NCBI GenBank assembly: GCA_015680685.1
Contig: MNCI01008366.1
Coordinates: forward strand, 1,232,637 to 1,296,636
Direction of reading: 5' to 3'
DNA from: Gnetum montanum
Taxonomy: Eukaryota; Streptophyta; Gnetopsida; Gnetales; Gnetaceae
DNA: 64,000 bases
Position numbers and translations under genes: made by a program. The notes below the pieces were generated by a model. The model made no database searches. It was given only the letters and a program-made list of their open reading frames with translations, and had not been told where the DNA came from. Shown piece after piece: positions 11,082 to 22,729 of the stretch; the stretch's first letter is position 1, and each line of letters opens with the position of its first letter.

Positions 11082-11945
11082 TGATGAATCATGTTTTTCC
11101 AGGCCTTGATATCGGATCCTCGATATTAGGTACACGATATCACAACTTGGATAATGATATCGAACACACAATATCTTGATCCCTGTGTAGGCCTATAAAT
11201 ACCACATTTAGGCATACAAGAAAGGGGGGAGAGTCAATAAGTGTTAGAGTAGAGTCTTTTTGCTAGTTTTCAATTCATTTCAGTTCTTTCTCTAGTGCAT
11301 GCCTACAATGTGATGATTGTAATTATACAGAACCTTTATTCGAGTGTGACGTACTTGGACATGCACATGATCGGCAATAAAGATTGAGATTACTCCATCA
11401 TTGTAGCATTCACTTAGTTTTTAATTATTTAATTGTTATTATTATTTATTATTTTCTTAGTTAATATTTTTTTACCATCATTTACTATTCTTGTTATTAA
11501 ATGCAGGATGAGTACAACTTAATCACGAACATTGAAGTGTAACTGCTTGGTAACCTAGTAGCATATTTAGGAGTGCTCAAATAATGTGTGCTTGGTAATC
11601 CCAGAAGTAGTACATGAGGCCCAAGATGCATACAGATGATTAAGGATGGATGCTCATTGCTCTTAGGCTAGCTTAGACTTTATTTCCTATTGCTTATTAG
11701 TTTAATCAAGATTATTTTCCATTGTCTCTAGGAGTAGCCTAGTATTAGAAATCATATCATTCACCTCACTCTGGACTAAACCATACGTGACAAAGCAAAT
11801 ACTAGTCCAGGTGGAAAGACAGCAAACTACGATCAACATATAACTATCTAGATACCACAACTAGTTCATCTGCAGAGTTTTACTGGACCGTGCATACACA
11901 CTCATATTCGTATGGTTGAGTGTAGGGGTACCTCGCCACTCATCA
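11082..11945 (+). repeat. LTR B (3' LTR of D2)
   Basis: It starts TGATGAATCA after a tcatgggggta polypurine tract and ends CGCCACTCATCA. It contains a GATATC array (about 11106-11175), the TATA region ggcctataaatacc (11189-11202) and the paired TTGGTAACC/TTGGTAATCCC motifs (11548-11605). At 864 bp it is the fullest D-type LTR in the window. The next base belongs to the tail of a different (G1) LTR, so D2 sits inside the 5' LTR of G1. Confidence 0.85.
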
Positions 11946-12106
11946 ACAAGTGTAGTTGGGAAGATAACAAACGTTCTTAATGCCCATTTCACTTCCTAGA
12001 GAATTAGTGCACTGGAGAATTATAGGTCCACGAAATTCAACCAAATCATGCATGAATGTTTTAGTGATTCGTATAGTTGGGCATAGGGATACCTCACCAC
12101 TCATCA
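11946..12106 (+). repeat. G1 5' LTR tail (U5 end)
   Basis: The sequence from ACAAGTGTAGTTGGGAAG to CACCACTCATCA matches the last 180 bp of the G1 3' LTR (21088-21248) closely. The upstream part of the LTR is missing where D2 inserted. Confidence 0.85.
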
Positions 12107-12107
12107 T

Positions 12108-12126
12108 CGGTGTCATTGTCGGGGAC
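12108..12126 (+). promoter_or_regulatory. G1 primer-binding site (tRNA-Asp type)
   Basis: The site CGGTGTCATTGTCGGGGAC follows the LTR end by one base. The complement of the plant tRNA-Asp 3' end is TGGCGCCGTTGCCGGGG; the differences are C-to-T or G-to-A, apart from the first base. Confidence 0.8.
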
Positions 12127-12267
12127 CTTTTGGTTGTTTCGTGTGCTATCTAGGATTTAGTGAAAATTATTCAAATCATTGGAATGACCCTTAAGAGTCA
12201 TATTGCATCTTAAGATTACTATAATAATTTTAAGAAGCACAGTGCATTTTTACTTTTCTAACATAAA

Positions 12268-14203
12268 ATATCTTCTTCTCATAAGAGTGATTCTCTACCC
12301 GATTCTAATGAAGTGCATCCACTAGTGCCTCAGTAATACTAAATGATATATGCTCATCTTGATGAGTATGTACCAAATTTTACCTTCATCCTACACTAGG
12401 ATGAATAGCTATGGTGGTGTGACATGGAGGGCAATATTATATTACTACCTGATCAATCCATTCCTGCAATGCTCCAACAAATGCTTATACGATGAGGTCT
12501 CTAAGGACTTCATGCTGAGTATGTGGTGTAGAATAGTGATGCCAGGAATTATCATCCCTCTGAGGCACAATGTCTTAGGGATTTCCAGTTAGAACAACGT
12601 TATGAATCTATGAAGGAAAAAGGATTTAATGATTCCCCACTCCTGTTGTACCAAAAAGATGATGGAGAACCCTTCTCTGGGTTTTTTTCCATTCAGTGAA
12701 ATTCCTCTCTTTGACTTTGATGAAGGAGGTCAAAACCAAAACTTGTAATCCACAATTCACAATCATGGTTATGGTAAGAATGGATCCAATGACAAAGAAG
12801 GATCCAAAGAGGCAAGTCCATGTAGGTATGTAGACAAAAAATATGGTCATGATTGTGATCGTAATCATCGAAGAGGTGTTAGTAGGCACTGTGATGGTGC
12901 TAGTCCTCCTTCCTCTTCACCTTCATCATCATCATCTTCTTCTTTTGGCTCTAATCACAACCATAGGATGTGTGATCATGATAGAGGTGACTAACGGGAC
13001 CAAAATGATTACAAAGACTATCAGGCAAGGCAAGACTAAGGACACAAGCATTTAAGAGAGATGCGATGCCATGAATGAAGGGGTAGTAGAGGACATCGAA
13101 GGCACCAAAATTAAGGCCTTGATGAGCCTTCGCTTGCTACCTAAAGTATGCTAAACATTGCAGAGACAATATGAATTTCAACAAGGCATGTGAAGGATAG
13201 TTGGATCAAGAGGCTAGATATGAACAATATGCCTAGATTTGAAGGGGGATATAACTCAAATTCACTGAAGCATCTCCAAGCTTTTCAAAATGCATGTGCC
13301 TTGCAGAACAGAGAGAATGAATGGCAAAAGCTTAAGTTGTTCCCACAAACACTCACTAAAGAAGTAGAAAATTGGTACTGGTCCTTAGAATTGGAATTTA
13401 TCAAACAATGGAGTATAATGCTTGAATTATTCAATGACAAATATCAAACATATTCCAAAGTGTCCAACTTGAGAAGGCAAATCCAAGGATGGAAACAAGG
13501 AACACATGAACTCTTGGATGGCGCCATCAGCCAATACTATTCCTTAATGCACATATGCTCTAGCCATGGTTATTCTCAATTGGATAAACTCTGCCACATT
13601 ATAGATAGGCTTCGCTCTGAAATAAGGACTCTTGGCATCTATGCCCATGGAAGACTGTTAGAGTTAAGCATTCATCAGATCCAAAGATTGATCGAGTAGG
13701 TAACTAAAGAGGAAGGTGAATTGTGAAAATGATAAAGTGTAGAAGAGTATAATCACGATCCTTCCATTTGAAAAAGAGAGGTTTGATTTTGTAATAGTGA
13801 GAAAGGATCAACACTTGATGAGGTGATGAATAGGAAGGCCTTGTTGCTTTAAAAATTTTAATTCAAAATTATGGCCAAAATTGATTAATTATGGGACTCC
13901 ATGGATAGTAGATTTCAAGCTATCCTAAAAATTGCTGAAGAGTCCAAAGAACAAGGTAATGATCATGAGTGTAGAAGGCACAAGGAAGTTGAATGTGCTT
14001 ATCAAAAAGGTAAGGGCAAGATTGTTGCAATAGAAGAAGTTGCGAAAAGTGAATTAGATGATGATGGTGGATGTGACATATGCCAATATGAACATCCTAA
14101 GGGATGTTGTCCCATAGTATCACACTTACAGGAATCTATAGTGTATGCTTTGAATCCACAACTAACACAAAGGAAAACATCCAAAAGATCACCTTATGCT
14201 TAA
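12268..14203 (+). pseudogene. G1 gag
   Basis: The start codon is changed (ATA at 12268 in ISSSHKSD, where G4 has MSSSH at 55052). The N-terminal part (12268-13150) is broken; its Ser/His/Asp/Arg-rich segment is seen in other frames. The capsid-like Retrotrans_gag domain is open at 13190-13699, with LDMNNMPRFEGGYNS, EVENWYWSLELEFIKQWSIM, LFNDKYQTYSKVSNLRRQIQ and GYSQLDKLCHIIDRL. A following segment holds the cysteine motif CDICQYEHPKGCC (about 14071-14110), an atypical zinc knuckle. The protein would package element RNA. Confidence 0.75.
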
Positions 14204-14274
14204 GGTAACTCTAGGCAGTTCTACCAGCAACAATAATATTATCCAAGTGAAACTCCACCACAACCATATGAGCN

Positions 14275-14499
14275 CGCAACTTCTTCTATTGCAACAATCT
14301 TGCCCTTACCTTTTTGATAAGCACATTCAACTTCCTTGTGCCTTCTACACTCATGATCATTACCTTGTTCTTTGGACTCTTCAGCAATTTTTAGGATAGC
14401 TTGAAATCTGCTATCCATGGAGTCCCATAATTAATCAATTTTGGCCATAATTTTGAATTAAAATTTTTAAAGCAACAAGGCCTTCCTATTCATCACCTC
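14275..14499. repeat. 225-bp inverted duplicate of 13820-14044, flanked by single n's
   Basis: The reverse complement of 14275-14499 equals 13820-14044 apart from one difference I noticed (a C/T near the CCATGGATAG site). A single n stands at each end (14274 and 14500). It interrupts the gag-PR linker and reads antisense there. A scaffolding error is more likely than a real inversion. Confidence 0.9.
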
Positions 14500-14551
14500 N
14501 ATTCTTGCACATATTCCTCCTCTAGCCACACAGCTACCACTTGCTCCACCT

Positions 14552-15270
14552 ATGCAATGTGAACTCACAGCTCAACCGCAACAACGCAACACTACCAGGG
14601 CCATTAATCTACAATCGGTTTATCAACTGAGTGGTTCTGATACTCCATCAAAGAAAAAACCTTTCTTTCAACCATGTAGTCCCCCTAGACCCTCAAATAC
14701 ACCTAGAGTTAACAATCCTATTCCTCCGTCTTCCTCTATATCAAATTCCTTCGAGTCCCTTTCAAAACAAACATCACTCAAGATTCACACTATGATGCTT
14801 TCTCACGCTATATCGAATTGGATCCATGCTGGAAACTTTCCCGAGAAATTAGTAGATCCTGGGAATTCTCTGATCTATTTGTAGATTACTAAGAACGAAC
14901 CCTACAAAGCTCTTCTTAACTTAAGTTTTGGTGTCAATCTAATTTCTCATGAGATGTATATTGCCTAAAACCTACCTCCTTTAAAGAAGAGCAATATCAA
15001 ATTAGAATTGGTAGACTAGTCCATCATTGTTCCATTGGAACTAGTGAAAGACATTATGACCACTGTCTATGGGTGGTCTTATCCTGCTAATTTCCTAGTG
15101 ATCAAAGTGGAGAACTACAAAGGGGACTTTCCAATCATCATGGGAAGGGCATGGTTGAGCACCATTGATGCTAGGATGGGCATTAGAGATCTTTCCTTAG
15201 AAATATCTAAAAAAATGCATTTGAAAAGATCAAGAAGAAGCGAGTTTCATGCATCGTGTATAGCAATATA
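14552..15270 (+). pseudogene. G1 gag-pro linker and retropepsin-like protease
   Basis: A Pro/Ser-rich linker (14552-14780) leads to an aspartic-protease region. The active-site loop KALLNLSFGVNLIS (near 14908) corresponds to KALLDLGFSANLIS in G3, where Asp is kept; here the catalytic Asp codon is Asn. The flap and C-terminal parts are VYGWSYPANFLVIKVEN, GDFPIIMGRAWL and DARMGIRDLSL. In-frame stops occur near 14881, 14967 and 15016. It would have cleaved the Gag-Pol polyprotein. Confidence 0.7.
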
Positions 15271-15599
15271 GGGTGCAACTATGTGTAGAAACTCTAAGTA
15301 ATGAAATGAGCATCTATCTCTGCATGCAAACAGTGTGCTCCAAAAGCAAAAATTTAAAGGTATCTACACATACTAGCCACAAAATAGGAGGAAATTCAAT
15401 GGCTAACTATCAATTCTAAGAACAACACACTTTGCATGAAATCAACTAGGAGCTTGACATGTGCATATGTCGTAGGTATGGATAAACTATAGCAAGTTCA
15501 TCACCAACTCTCTAATGATGCAAATGATGATACCTATTGGGGAGAGTTGGAAATTCTTGAAAATTTCAAGTAAGAACCTCTTCAGCTAAAACTTCTACT

Positions 15600-17060
15600 A
15601 ACTAGCATGGAATATGTGTCCTTGAAGAATGGCAAGCTAGTCATAATCAACGCAAATCTTGCTCTAGAATATACAATGATGCTATTGAATCTAGTTGAAA
15701 AATGGTCAATATCTTTTGTGTGGTCATATCCTAAACTCATAGGAATTAATCCTAAGATATGCCAGCATCGCATCTACACTAATTTGGTCATGAAGCCAAG
15801 GAGGCAGCCACAGAGGCAATTGTACCCCAAACCGAAGCAAATCATCAAAGAGAAAACTGAATAACTATTCAAGGTAAGGTTCATTTATCCTATTGCAGAT
15901 AGTAAGTGGATTAGTCCACTCGTGATTATGCCAAAGAAAGGTGGTAGGTGGTAGGTCTGCATAGATTTTTGGCTACTGAATATGGCAACATTCAAGGACC
16001 ATTTTCTATTGCCATTTGTTTATCAGGTATTAAACACAATATCTGGGCATTGCTACTACATTTTTCTAGATGGTTATAGTGGCTATAACCAAATCTAGAT
16101 CATTCCTAAAGACCAAGCCAAAACAACATTCACAAGTCCCTAGGGGACTTTTGCATATCACAAGATGTATTTTGGTCTATGTAATGCCACTGCTACCTTT
16201 CAACACTTGGTTCTAAGCATTTTTCAATAGCAAATTGGTAATCATGTGGAAATCTTCATAGATGACTTCTCCACTTATGGAGCTACATTTGAGCAAGCCT
16301 TAGACCCCCTTGAGCAAGTATTGAAATGATGTGTTGAGACAAACCTCAAGCTCAACTGGTAAAAGAGTCATCTACTAGTCCAAGAAGGCATTGTATTGGG
16401 GCACAAAATGTCACAAGTAAAAATTGAGGTTGACCTCAAAAAAATAAGGGTCATCCAAGAAATAACCTGCCAATTAGAAATTGTCAAAGATGTTCGATCA
16501 TTCCTTGGATATACTAGCTATTACTGACAATTCATAGAGAATTTCTCTAAGATAGCAAAACCATTGGTAGAGTTGATAAAGAAAGATGCTCCATTTGTCC
16601 AGACTGCAGAATGTGAATAAGCATTTGAATAGCTAAAAGAGAAACTTGTAGAAACTCCAATCCTACAAGTACTCAACTGGTCCAAACTATTTCATGTTAT
16701 GAAGGATACAACAAATTATGCCTTAGGAGCTATGCTTACATAGATGTATGACAAAAAATGTCCATACTACATCCATTATGCTAGCTGAAGCATTATGGGT
16801 GCACAACTGAACTACACCACCATAAAAATGGAATTGATGGCAATGGTGTTTGCTCTAGAAAAGTTCAAGCATTATGTGCTTAGATACAAAGTATTTGTGC
16901 ATACAGACCACAGTGCTATTCACTTCCTAATGAACAAGCCAATGGTAAGCCCCCATTTTATACAGTGGCTGGTGATCTTACAAGAATTTGATCTCACAAT
17001 GGTAGATTGAAAGGGCACTGAGAATGTGATCGCTGATCACTTGTCTCAATTACGATGGGA
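15600..17060 (+). pseudogene. G1 reverse transcriptase and RNase H
   Basis: The lead-in MEYVSLKNGKLVIINANL is followed by ICQHRIYTNL, then RT blocks FIYPIADS, SPLVIMPKKGG, CIDFWLLNMATFKDH, LDGYSGYNQI, TFAYHKMYFGLCNATATFQ, and the catalytic box IFIDDFS (about 16255-16275), which keeps both Asp. Next come LGHKMSQVKIEVD and SFLGYTSYY. RNase H follows from about 16640, with LGAMLT, NYTTIKMELMAMVFALEKF and FVHTDHSAIHFLMNKP, and ENVIADHLSQL closing at about 17050. At least ten in-frame stops, mostly TAG or TGA for Gln or Trp, kill it. Confidence 0.85.
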
Positions 17061-17074
17061 CAACAAAAAGGAAG

Positions 17075-18410
17075 AAAGCTCACTATCTGATATGTTTCCT
17101 AATGAACTCCTCTTTGCTGGGGCTATAACTGAACAATTGTCCAATGAGCCTAATTGATATGATGGCATTCTCACCTATGTTCTCACCCAAGAGATGCCAC
17201 AAGGAATGGACCACTGGAAGAAACAATAGTTTCTTCACCAAGTAAAATGCTTCATGAAGATTAAAGGACACCTCTACAAGGTGTGCACTAATGGCCTAGT
17301 TTATTGGTGTGTCCCTAATGTTGATCAACTGCATGTTCTCTAAGATGTTCATGAAGGTCCTTGTGGAGGCCACTATGCTAGGAGACACACAACCATTAAG
17401 ATCCTGATGACAATGTACTATTGGCCAACCATCTTTAGGGATGCTCATCAATATGACCACTCTTATGAATGATGCTAACAAGATGGTGGAATGCTTACTC
17501 AAATGGAGGAACCTCAATAATGGATTCAACCACTAGAACCCTTTGACATTTGGGCATTGATTTCATGGGTCCCATCACACCCATGTTAAATGAAAAGGCA
17601 TACATCATAATTGTAAGCAACAATCATCATTGACTGTACATTTTCTACTGCTACTCAGTTTGTACAACAAAATGTTGTAAATAAGTTTAGTGTGCCATGT
17701 GCATTAATTTCTAATAATGGAACTCACTTTACAAGCACTACCTTTCGAAAGCTTATGCAATGCCTAGGGGTTAAACATAAACTCACAATACCCTACCATC
17801 CCCAAGTCAATGGTCAAGTTGAGGTTACCAATAGGAGGATTCTAACAAGAACTATTAGCAAATATAGGAAAGACTAGAGCACGAAACTTAATAATGCCCT
17901 TTGGGCCTACTGCTCAACATGGAAACTTCCTATAGGCTACTCTCCCTATGAGCTTGTGTATGAAAAATTACAAACACTTCCTATTCGATCTGAGCTTCGT
18001 ACACTTTTAACAACTTGTGACCTGAACCTTGACTTGAGTCTAGCACACAAAAAAAGGTTAATGAGTCTCAACTTGCTAGAAAAAAATTGATTGGTGGCCC
18101 TATCATCTAATGAGTTACACAGGGCATACAACAAAAAGTGCCATGACCTTAAAATCAAGAAAGTCAAATTTCAATCGAGAGATAAGGTTTTCTACTAGAA
18201 CCCCACACACGTACCTCAATGAACTAAGTTCTAAACATTATGGAAAGGACCTTATATAATTTGTAACACTTTTTCTTTGGGGGCCATGATGATCTACAAA
18301 CCTAAAAGCCTATATAAGAAACAACTGATCAACATACAACAAGTCAAACCTTTCCACAAGCATAAGCCAGCAAATACAACAAATGCCTCATCAGATAGAC
18401 AACCATGCTT
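17075..18410 (+). pseudogene. G1 integrase
   Basis: The zinc-binding region (HEGPCGGHYARRH, about 17349-17395) retains its His residues, but the Cys pair is in a broken frame. The core has GIDFMGP (first Asp, near 17560, after a frame slip), then LISNNGTHF (17698-17724), where the family norm is SDNGTHF, so the second catalytic Asp is Asn; NGQVEV (17812-17829) retains the Glu. The C-terminal part shows WKGPYIICNTFSLGAM and NIQQVKPFHKHKP, as in Athila/Tat integrases. No chromodomain is seen. Inactive. Confidence 0.8.
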
Positions 18411-20369
18411 CATATTTCACATCTCCTCCTCTCAACTCAGTCATGGGGGAGATGGCCATCCACACTAACTATATAAGCGACTCCTCAGTTTTTCACTATT
18501 TTTGTTTTACACATTTTTTTTTCCAAATTTTTTTTTTACACATTCTTTATTTTACATCTTCTTGTTTTCAAGTTAGTGTGATTTTTTAACTTTTTGTTAA
18601 TAAATGCCACACACAATGATGATTCATTGCTTGATGATGGTATGTACTATGTTGTTATTTGATTGTTGGTGTCTAGATTCTAGCTTTGAAATTTGTTATT
18701 GATAACAAGAACATGGTTTCTATTCATGCAACAATCAATGAGTCCACAACATCCACACATCCACAAACTCTATGGTTTTCCTTGTTTTGGAAATGTGCAC
18801 CCCCTTTTTCATTAACAAAACTATAACGAATTTGTAACTTTCATAGTTTTCGAATTTGGAAAGGGTTTAAAGGTTTGAACAAGGTGTGACTTCAAAGGGA
18901 TTTGGTGTTCTTTGTATTTTTCTACTTACTTGGGTGCATGTATGTTTTCATGGATTTCTTACCGTTCCATGTCGACCAATAAAAGGAAGTTAAATAAGTC
19001 TTTGCATGGTGTGGTTCTCATAAAAAAATGATGAAATTCAAAGCACGCCCCTTAGACATAATAAACAAATAAGTCTTTACATGGTGTGGTTCCCATTGCA
19101 AGAAAAAAAACCAATGGGAATTCAAAGCACACCCCTTAAACCAAATAAACAAGTTACGAGCACTGGTTATGAGACTAGAAAGATATGTTATCCATACCTA
19201 AAGATCCCCTCTAACTAAGACTCCTCCTGACTTCCTACTTCTCTTTTCTTCTCTAATAAGGAATGGTGGTTGTTCTGTGGAAGCACTCTTATGTCTCAGG
19301 GGGGTAGGCTAGTCTTAGAATGGCAATGTCAAGTTCATGAACATGGTTGGTTTTGGTCTAGACTAAGAATGGATCTTATCAAGTTATTTAACCATAAAAT
19401 TCACAAGGGACTTCATGTAACCTTAATCAGGAACTCCATTTCACTCTTTCTCGTCCATTTATGCTTTTCACGTTTCACCTCACTGTTGGTTTCATGTTCT
19501 TGTTCGATGTCTTCGTTTTATGTGTTGAAATTCTTAGATATTTTCTTCTAGGCTTTTGTACTTAACCGTCTATAACCATTAATCATCCATGAAGCTCACA
19601 AACTCCTTGGTTTGAAGTTATGCAAGTGCAATAAAAAGCATGTGCCTGCTTTAGGAAGGACCCACTTACATGTCTTTTGTTTGGGTTAGTTAAGTTCTTT
19701 ATCCTTCGACACTCTTACAATCAAATCCTTTTGTTTACCTCATCAATGACATCCAATTGTGCACATCTTCACAATGTTTTTTAGTGAAACCTTTTATTGT
19801 TACTATTATGAATTCTTACACCCTCTTCAAGCATTTCATCCTATTTGAATTTTTTCAAATTTAATGGATAGCTTATCTATTTTACCCTATTTGTTAGTCT
19901 TCCCACTAACACTCCTAAAGAAATCAATCTACCACAATCACAACCTAGCCGAGTGTAACCACCGACGAGACAAGGTACTTACCAACTATGTATTACACAT
20001 TGCATACTAATTCGTGATTTTGTTGTGATTGCAATGGAAAGCATGCACTAGAAGTGGGACTATCTTTACGAAGGATGATGTAGCAGTACCACACAACATG
20101 GACCGTTCATGATCGTTGGATCTTCTCTCTCGCTCTTTAGTTGCCAAGAGGTGTTAGATGTTAGTTTTATCCAAGATGTTCACTTCTCTTATCATGAACA
20201 CCTAATTTTGTAAAAGATTATAACTCCATACACTTGGGCACCCAGAGTCTATTGTTCCATCTAAGTTAGATTGTATGTCAATCAATAATTCCATACCTTC
20301 ACAATATTTTGTAAGGAACTTATTCCTCTTCTTCACTCGAGGACGAGTTTTCATTCAATTGTGGACGTA
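18411..20369 (+). other. G1 post-pol untranslated region and polypurine tract
   Basis: About 1.9 kb without a credible gene. A purine-rich tcatgggggagatgg lies at 18433-18447. Parts resemble the D spacer (18886-18910 against 4286-4320), and the final 100 bp (ccatacc... gaggacgagttttcattcaa) match the 3' UTRs of D1 and D2. There is no ORFx. A short hydrophobic ORF at 19270-19551 is not conserved elsewhere in the window and I do not call it a gene. Confidence 0.6.
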
Positions 20370-21248
20370 TGATGAGTCATCATTTGACTAGCTTTGATAT
20401 TAAATGCGATATCGAAGCCTCGACATTGGATACCTAATGTCAGAGCCCTGGACGTGATGTCGAATATCTAATATTGCAGGGTATATGCCAACTTATAAAT
20501 ATAGCACTCAAGCTCATGATTTTCAAGAGGTTTTCATAGTTTTGTCATAAATAGTGAAGCCCTTGTAGTTTGTTTTCTCCAGAGTTAGAATATTTTTTGA
20601 GTGCTCGGAGCAGGAGTCTGAGTGTGTACGAATCTTTGTTTGAACACTAATGTACTAGAGCACAGCAATGTGACAAGAATAAAAACAAACCCTTTTGATC
20701 ATCCTTGTAGCACTGAGAATAGATTAATGTTTCCTAGATGCATTTAATATTCATGCACTTTATTTTCATGCACTTCATTTTAATGCGCTTTAATTAAGTA
20801 ATTAATTTTTAGTTATTAATCAACACAAGCACGACCACCTTGAGCATACGTGTAGCACTTGGTAACCCAGAAACGCATCACGTTTGGTAGCCCAGTAGTG
20901 TTATATGTATTCAGGATGTGTTTGAAAAGTGGAAATGGGTACTTGTGTTAGGCTAGCTAAGCTAGTAAATAAATTAGACTTTAAATTACCCTATCTTTCA
21001 TTCTTATTGAAGGTGATTAAATTTATAAAATATAAAATTATAAAAATCATGTATCTCAATTACACTTAAACCATATCCTTGAGCTTCACAAGTGTAGTTG
21101 GGAAGACAACGAATGTTCTCAACACCCATTTTACTTCCTAGAGAATAAGTGCACTAGAGAACTATAGGTCCACGAAATTCAACCGGATCATGCGTGAATG
21201 CCTTAGTTATTCGTATGGTTGGGCGTAGGGGTACCTCGCTGCTCATCA
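20370..21248 (+). repeat. G1 3' LTR
   Basis: It starts TGATGAGTCA and ends TCGCTGCTCATCA (879 bp). U3 has degenerate GATATC motifs (20395-20475), and cttataaatat (20494-20504) is a TATA candidate. The paired motifs CTTGGTAACCCAG and TTGGTAGCCCAGTAG lie at 20859-20910. The last 160 bp match the 5' LTR tail. Confidence 0.85.
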
Positions 21249-22540
21249 GTTGTGGTGTAATTCAGCTATGCATCCATAATGCTTCAGCTTGCACAATGAA
21301 TGTAATATGAACATTTTTTATCATCCAACTACATAAGCACAACTCCCAAGGCATAATTAGATGCATTTGTCATTGATGGAATGGTCTAGACTAGTCTGGT
21401 GCCCATAGAATTGGAGTTTCTATGAGTTTCTCTTTTAATAGTTGGAATGCATGTTCCTACTCCTTGGTCTAAATAAATGAAGCATCTTTTTTTGTAAGCT
21501 TGACCAATGGCTTTGCAATCCTAGAAAAATTCTCTATGAATTGCCAGTAGTAGCCAATGTATCCAAGAAATGATTAGACATCTCTAACTATCTCTAGTTG
21601 ACGTGTGATTCCTTAGATGACCCTTATCTTTTCAGGGTCTATCTCAATCCCTGCCTGAGTAATTCTGTGCCCCAATACTATGCCTTCTTGGACCATTAAA
21701 TGGATTTTTTGCCAATTGAGCCTAAGGTTTATTTCAACACATCTTTTTAGTACCTACTCAAGGCAGTCCAGGGCTTGCTCATATGTAGAGAAGTCATCCA
21801 TGAATACTTCTATACTACTACCAATTTGTTGTTGGAAAACACTAAGGACTAGGCATTGAAATGTTGTAGAGGCATTGCACATATCGAACAGCATCTTACA
21901 ATATGCAATAGTTCCCTATAAACTTGTGAATGTTGTCTTGACCTGATCTTTTGGTGTAATTTGGATTTAGTTATAATCACTATAACCATCCAAGAAGCTA
22001 AATAGCAATGCTTGGACATAGTGTCCAACACTTGATCCACAAATGGCAATGGAAAATGATCTTTAAATGTTGCCATGTTCAATAGCTTGAAGTCAATGTA
22101 GCCTATCCGCTTGCCATCTTTCTTTAGCACAATTATGAGTGGACTAACCCACTCACTATCTGCAATGGAATAGATGAACCCTGTCTTGAGGAGTTGTTCT
22201 ATTTCCTCCTTAACGATTTGCTTTAGTTTAAGGTTCAACCACCTTTGTGGTTGCCTTCTTAGCTTCATGGCTAGGTCACTGTAAATGCGATGCTGGCATA
22301 TCCTTGGGTCAATTCCTGTAATTTCAAGATATGACCAAGCAAAAACTATTAGCCACTTATTAACAACCTGCAATAGCTTGTCTTTTTGTTCTAGAGTAAG
22401 ATTTACATTGATTATGACCAACTTCCAATTGTTTAATAATGCATACTTCATGTTGGCTAGTAAAGTTTTTAACTCTAGGGACCCCTACTTGAAATTATCA
22501 AGGATTTTGAACTCTCCCCAATAGGTGTCATCATCTTCAT
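21249..22540 (-). pseudogene. G2 reverse transcriptase and start of RNase H
   Basis: On the minus strand: KLVIINVNLTLEQKDKLLQ, ICQHRIYSDLAMK, EQLLKTGFIYSIADSEWVSP, YIDFKLLNMATFKDHFPLPF, then broken frames through the YIDD region to the beginning of RNase H. The open part is 21849-22451. Stops and a frame slip around 21900-21980 separate the palm motifs. Confidence 0.8.
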
Positions 22541-22729
22541 CGTCAAAGAGTTGGTGATAAACTTGCTCAAGTTTATCCATGCTTTCAACATGTTAAGCGC
22601 TCAATTGGTTCCATGCACAATGTGCTACTGTTAGAGTCAATTGTCAACCACTGGTTGTCCTCCTATTTTGTGAATGTTGCGTACAGACACCTTTGAATAT
22701 CTATTTCATGTGCACACTACTTGCATGCT

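Larger units (their letters stand above)
11946..21248 (+). mobile_element. G1: gag-pol Ty3/gypsy retrotransposon (decayed), 5' LTR interrupted by D2
   Basis: In order: 161 bp of 5' LTR tail, tRNA-Asp-type PBS, gag, protease, RT, RNase H, integrase, a 1.9-kb untranslated post-pol region, PPT and an 879-bp 3' LTR. The domain order (PR-RT-RH-IN) and the lack of a visible chromodomain after integrase, together with the Asp PBS, place it with the Athila/Tat side of Ty3/gypsy. It is the only copy here with pol through to a 3' LTR. Many stops make it non-autonomous now. Its right end abuts G2 coding sequence in RNase H, so G1 inserted into G2. Confidence 0.85.

Noticed and set aside
8240-11945. LTR A-D2-LTR B as one complete small element
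   Set aside because: The internal part begins in mid-ORFx with no PBS after LTR A, so the two LTRs belong to different insertions.
18050-18410. Chromodomain after G1 integrase
   Set aside because: The sequence after WKGPYIICN resembles the Athila/Tat integrase end and has no chromodomain aromatic pattern.
19270-19551. Hydrophobic 93-codon ORF after G1 pol, considered as an env-like gene
   Set aside because: No signal-peptide/TM arrangement typical of env-like ORFs and no counterpart in the other elements; probably chance in an AT-rich spacer.
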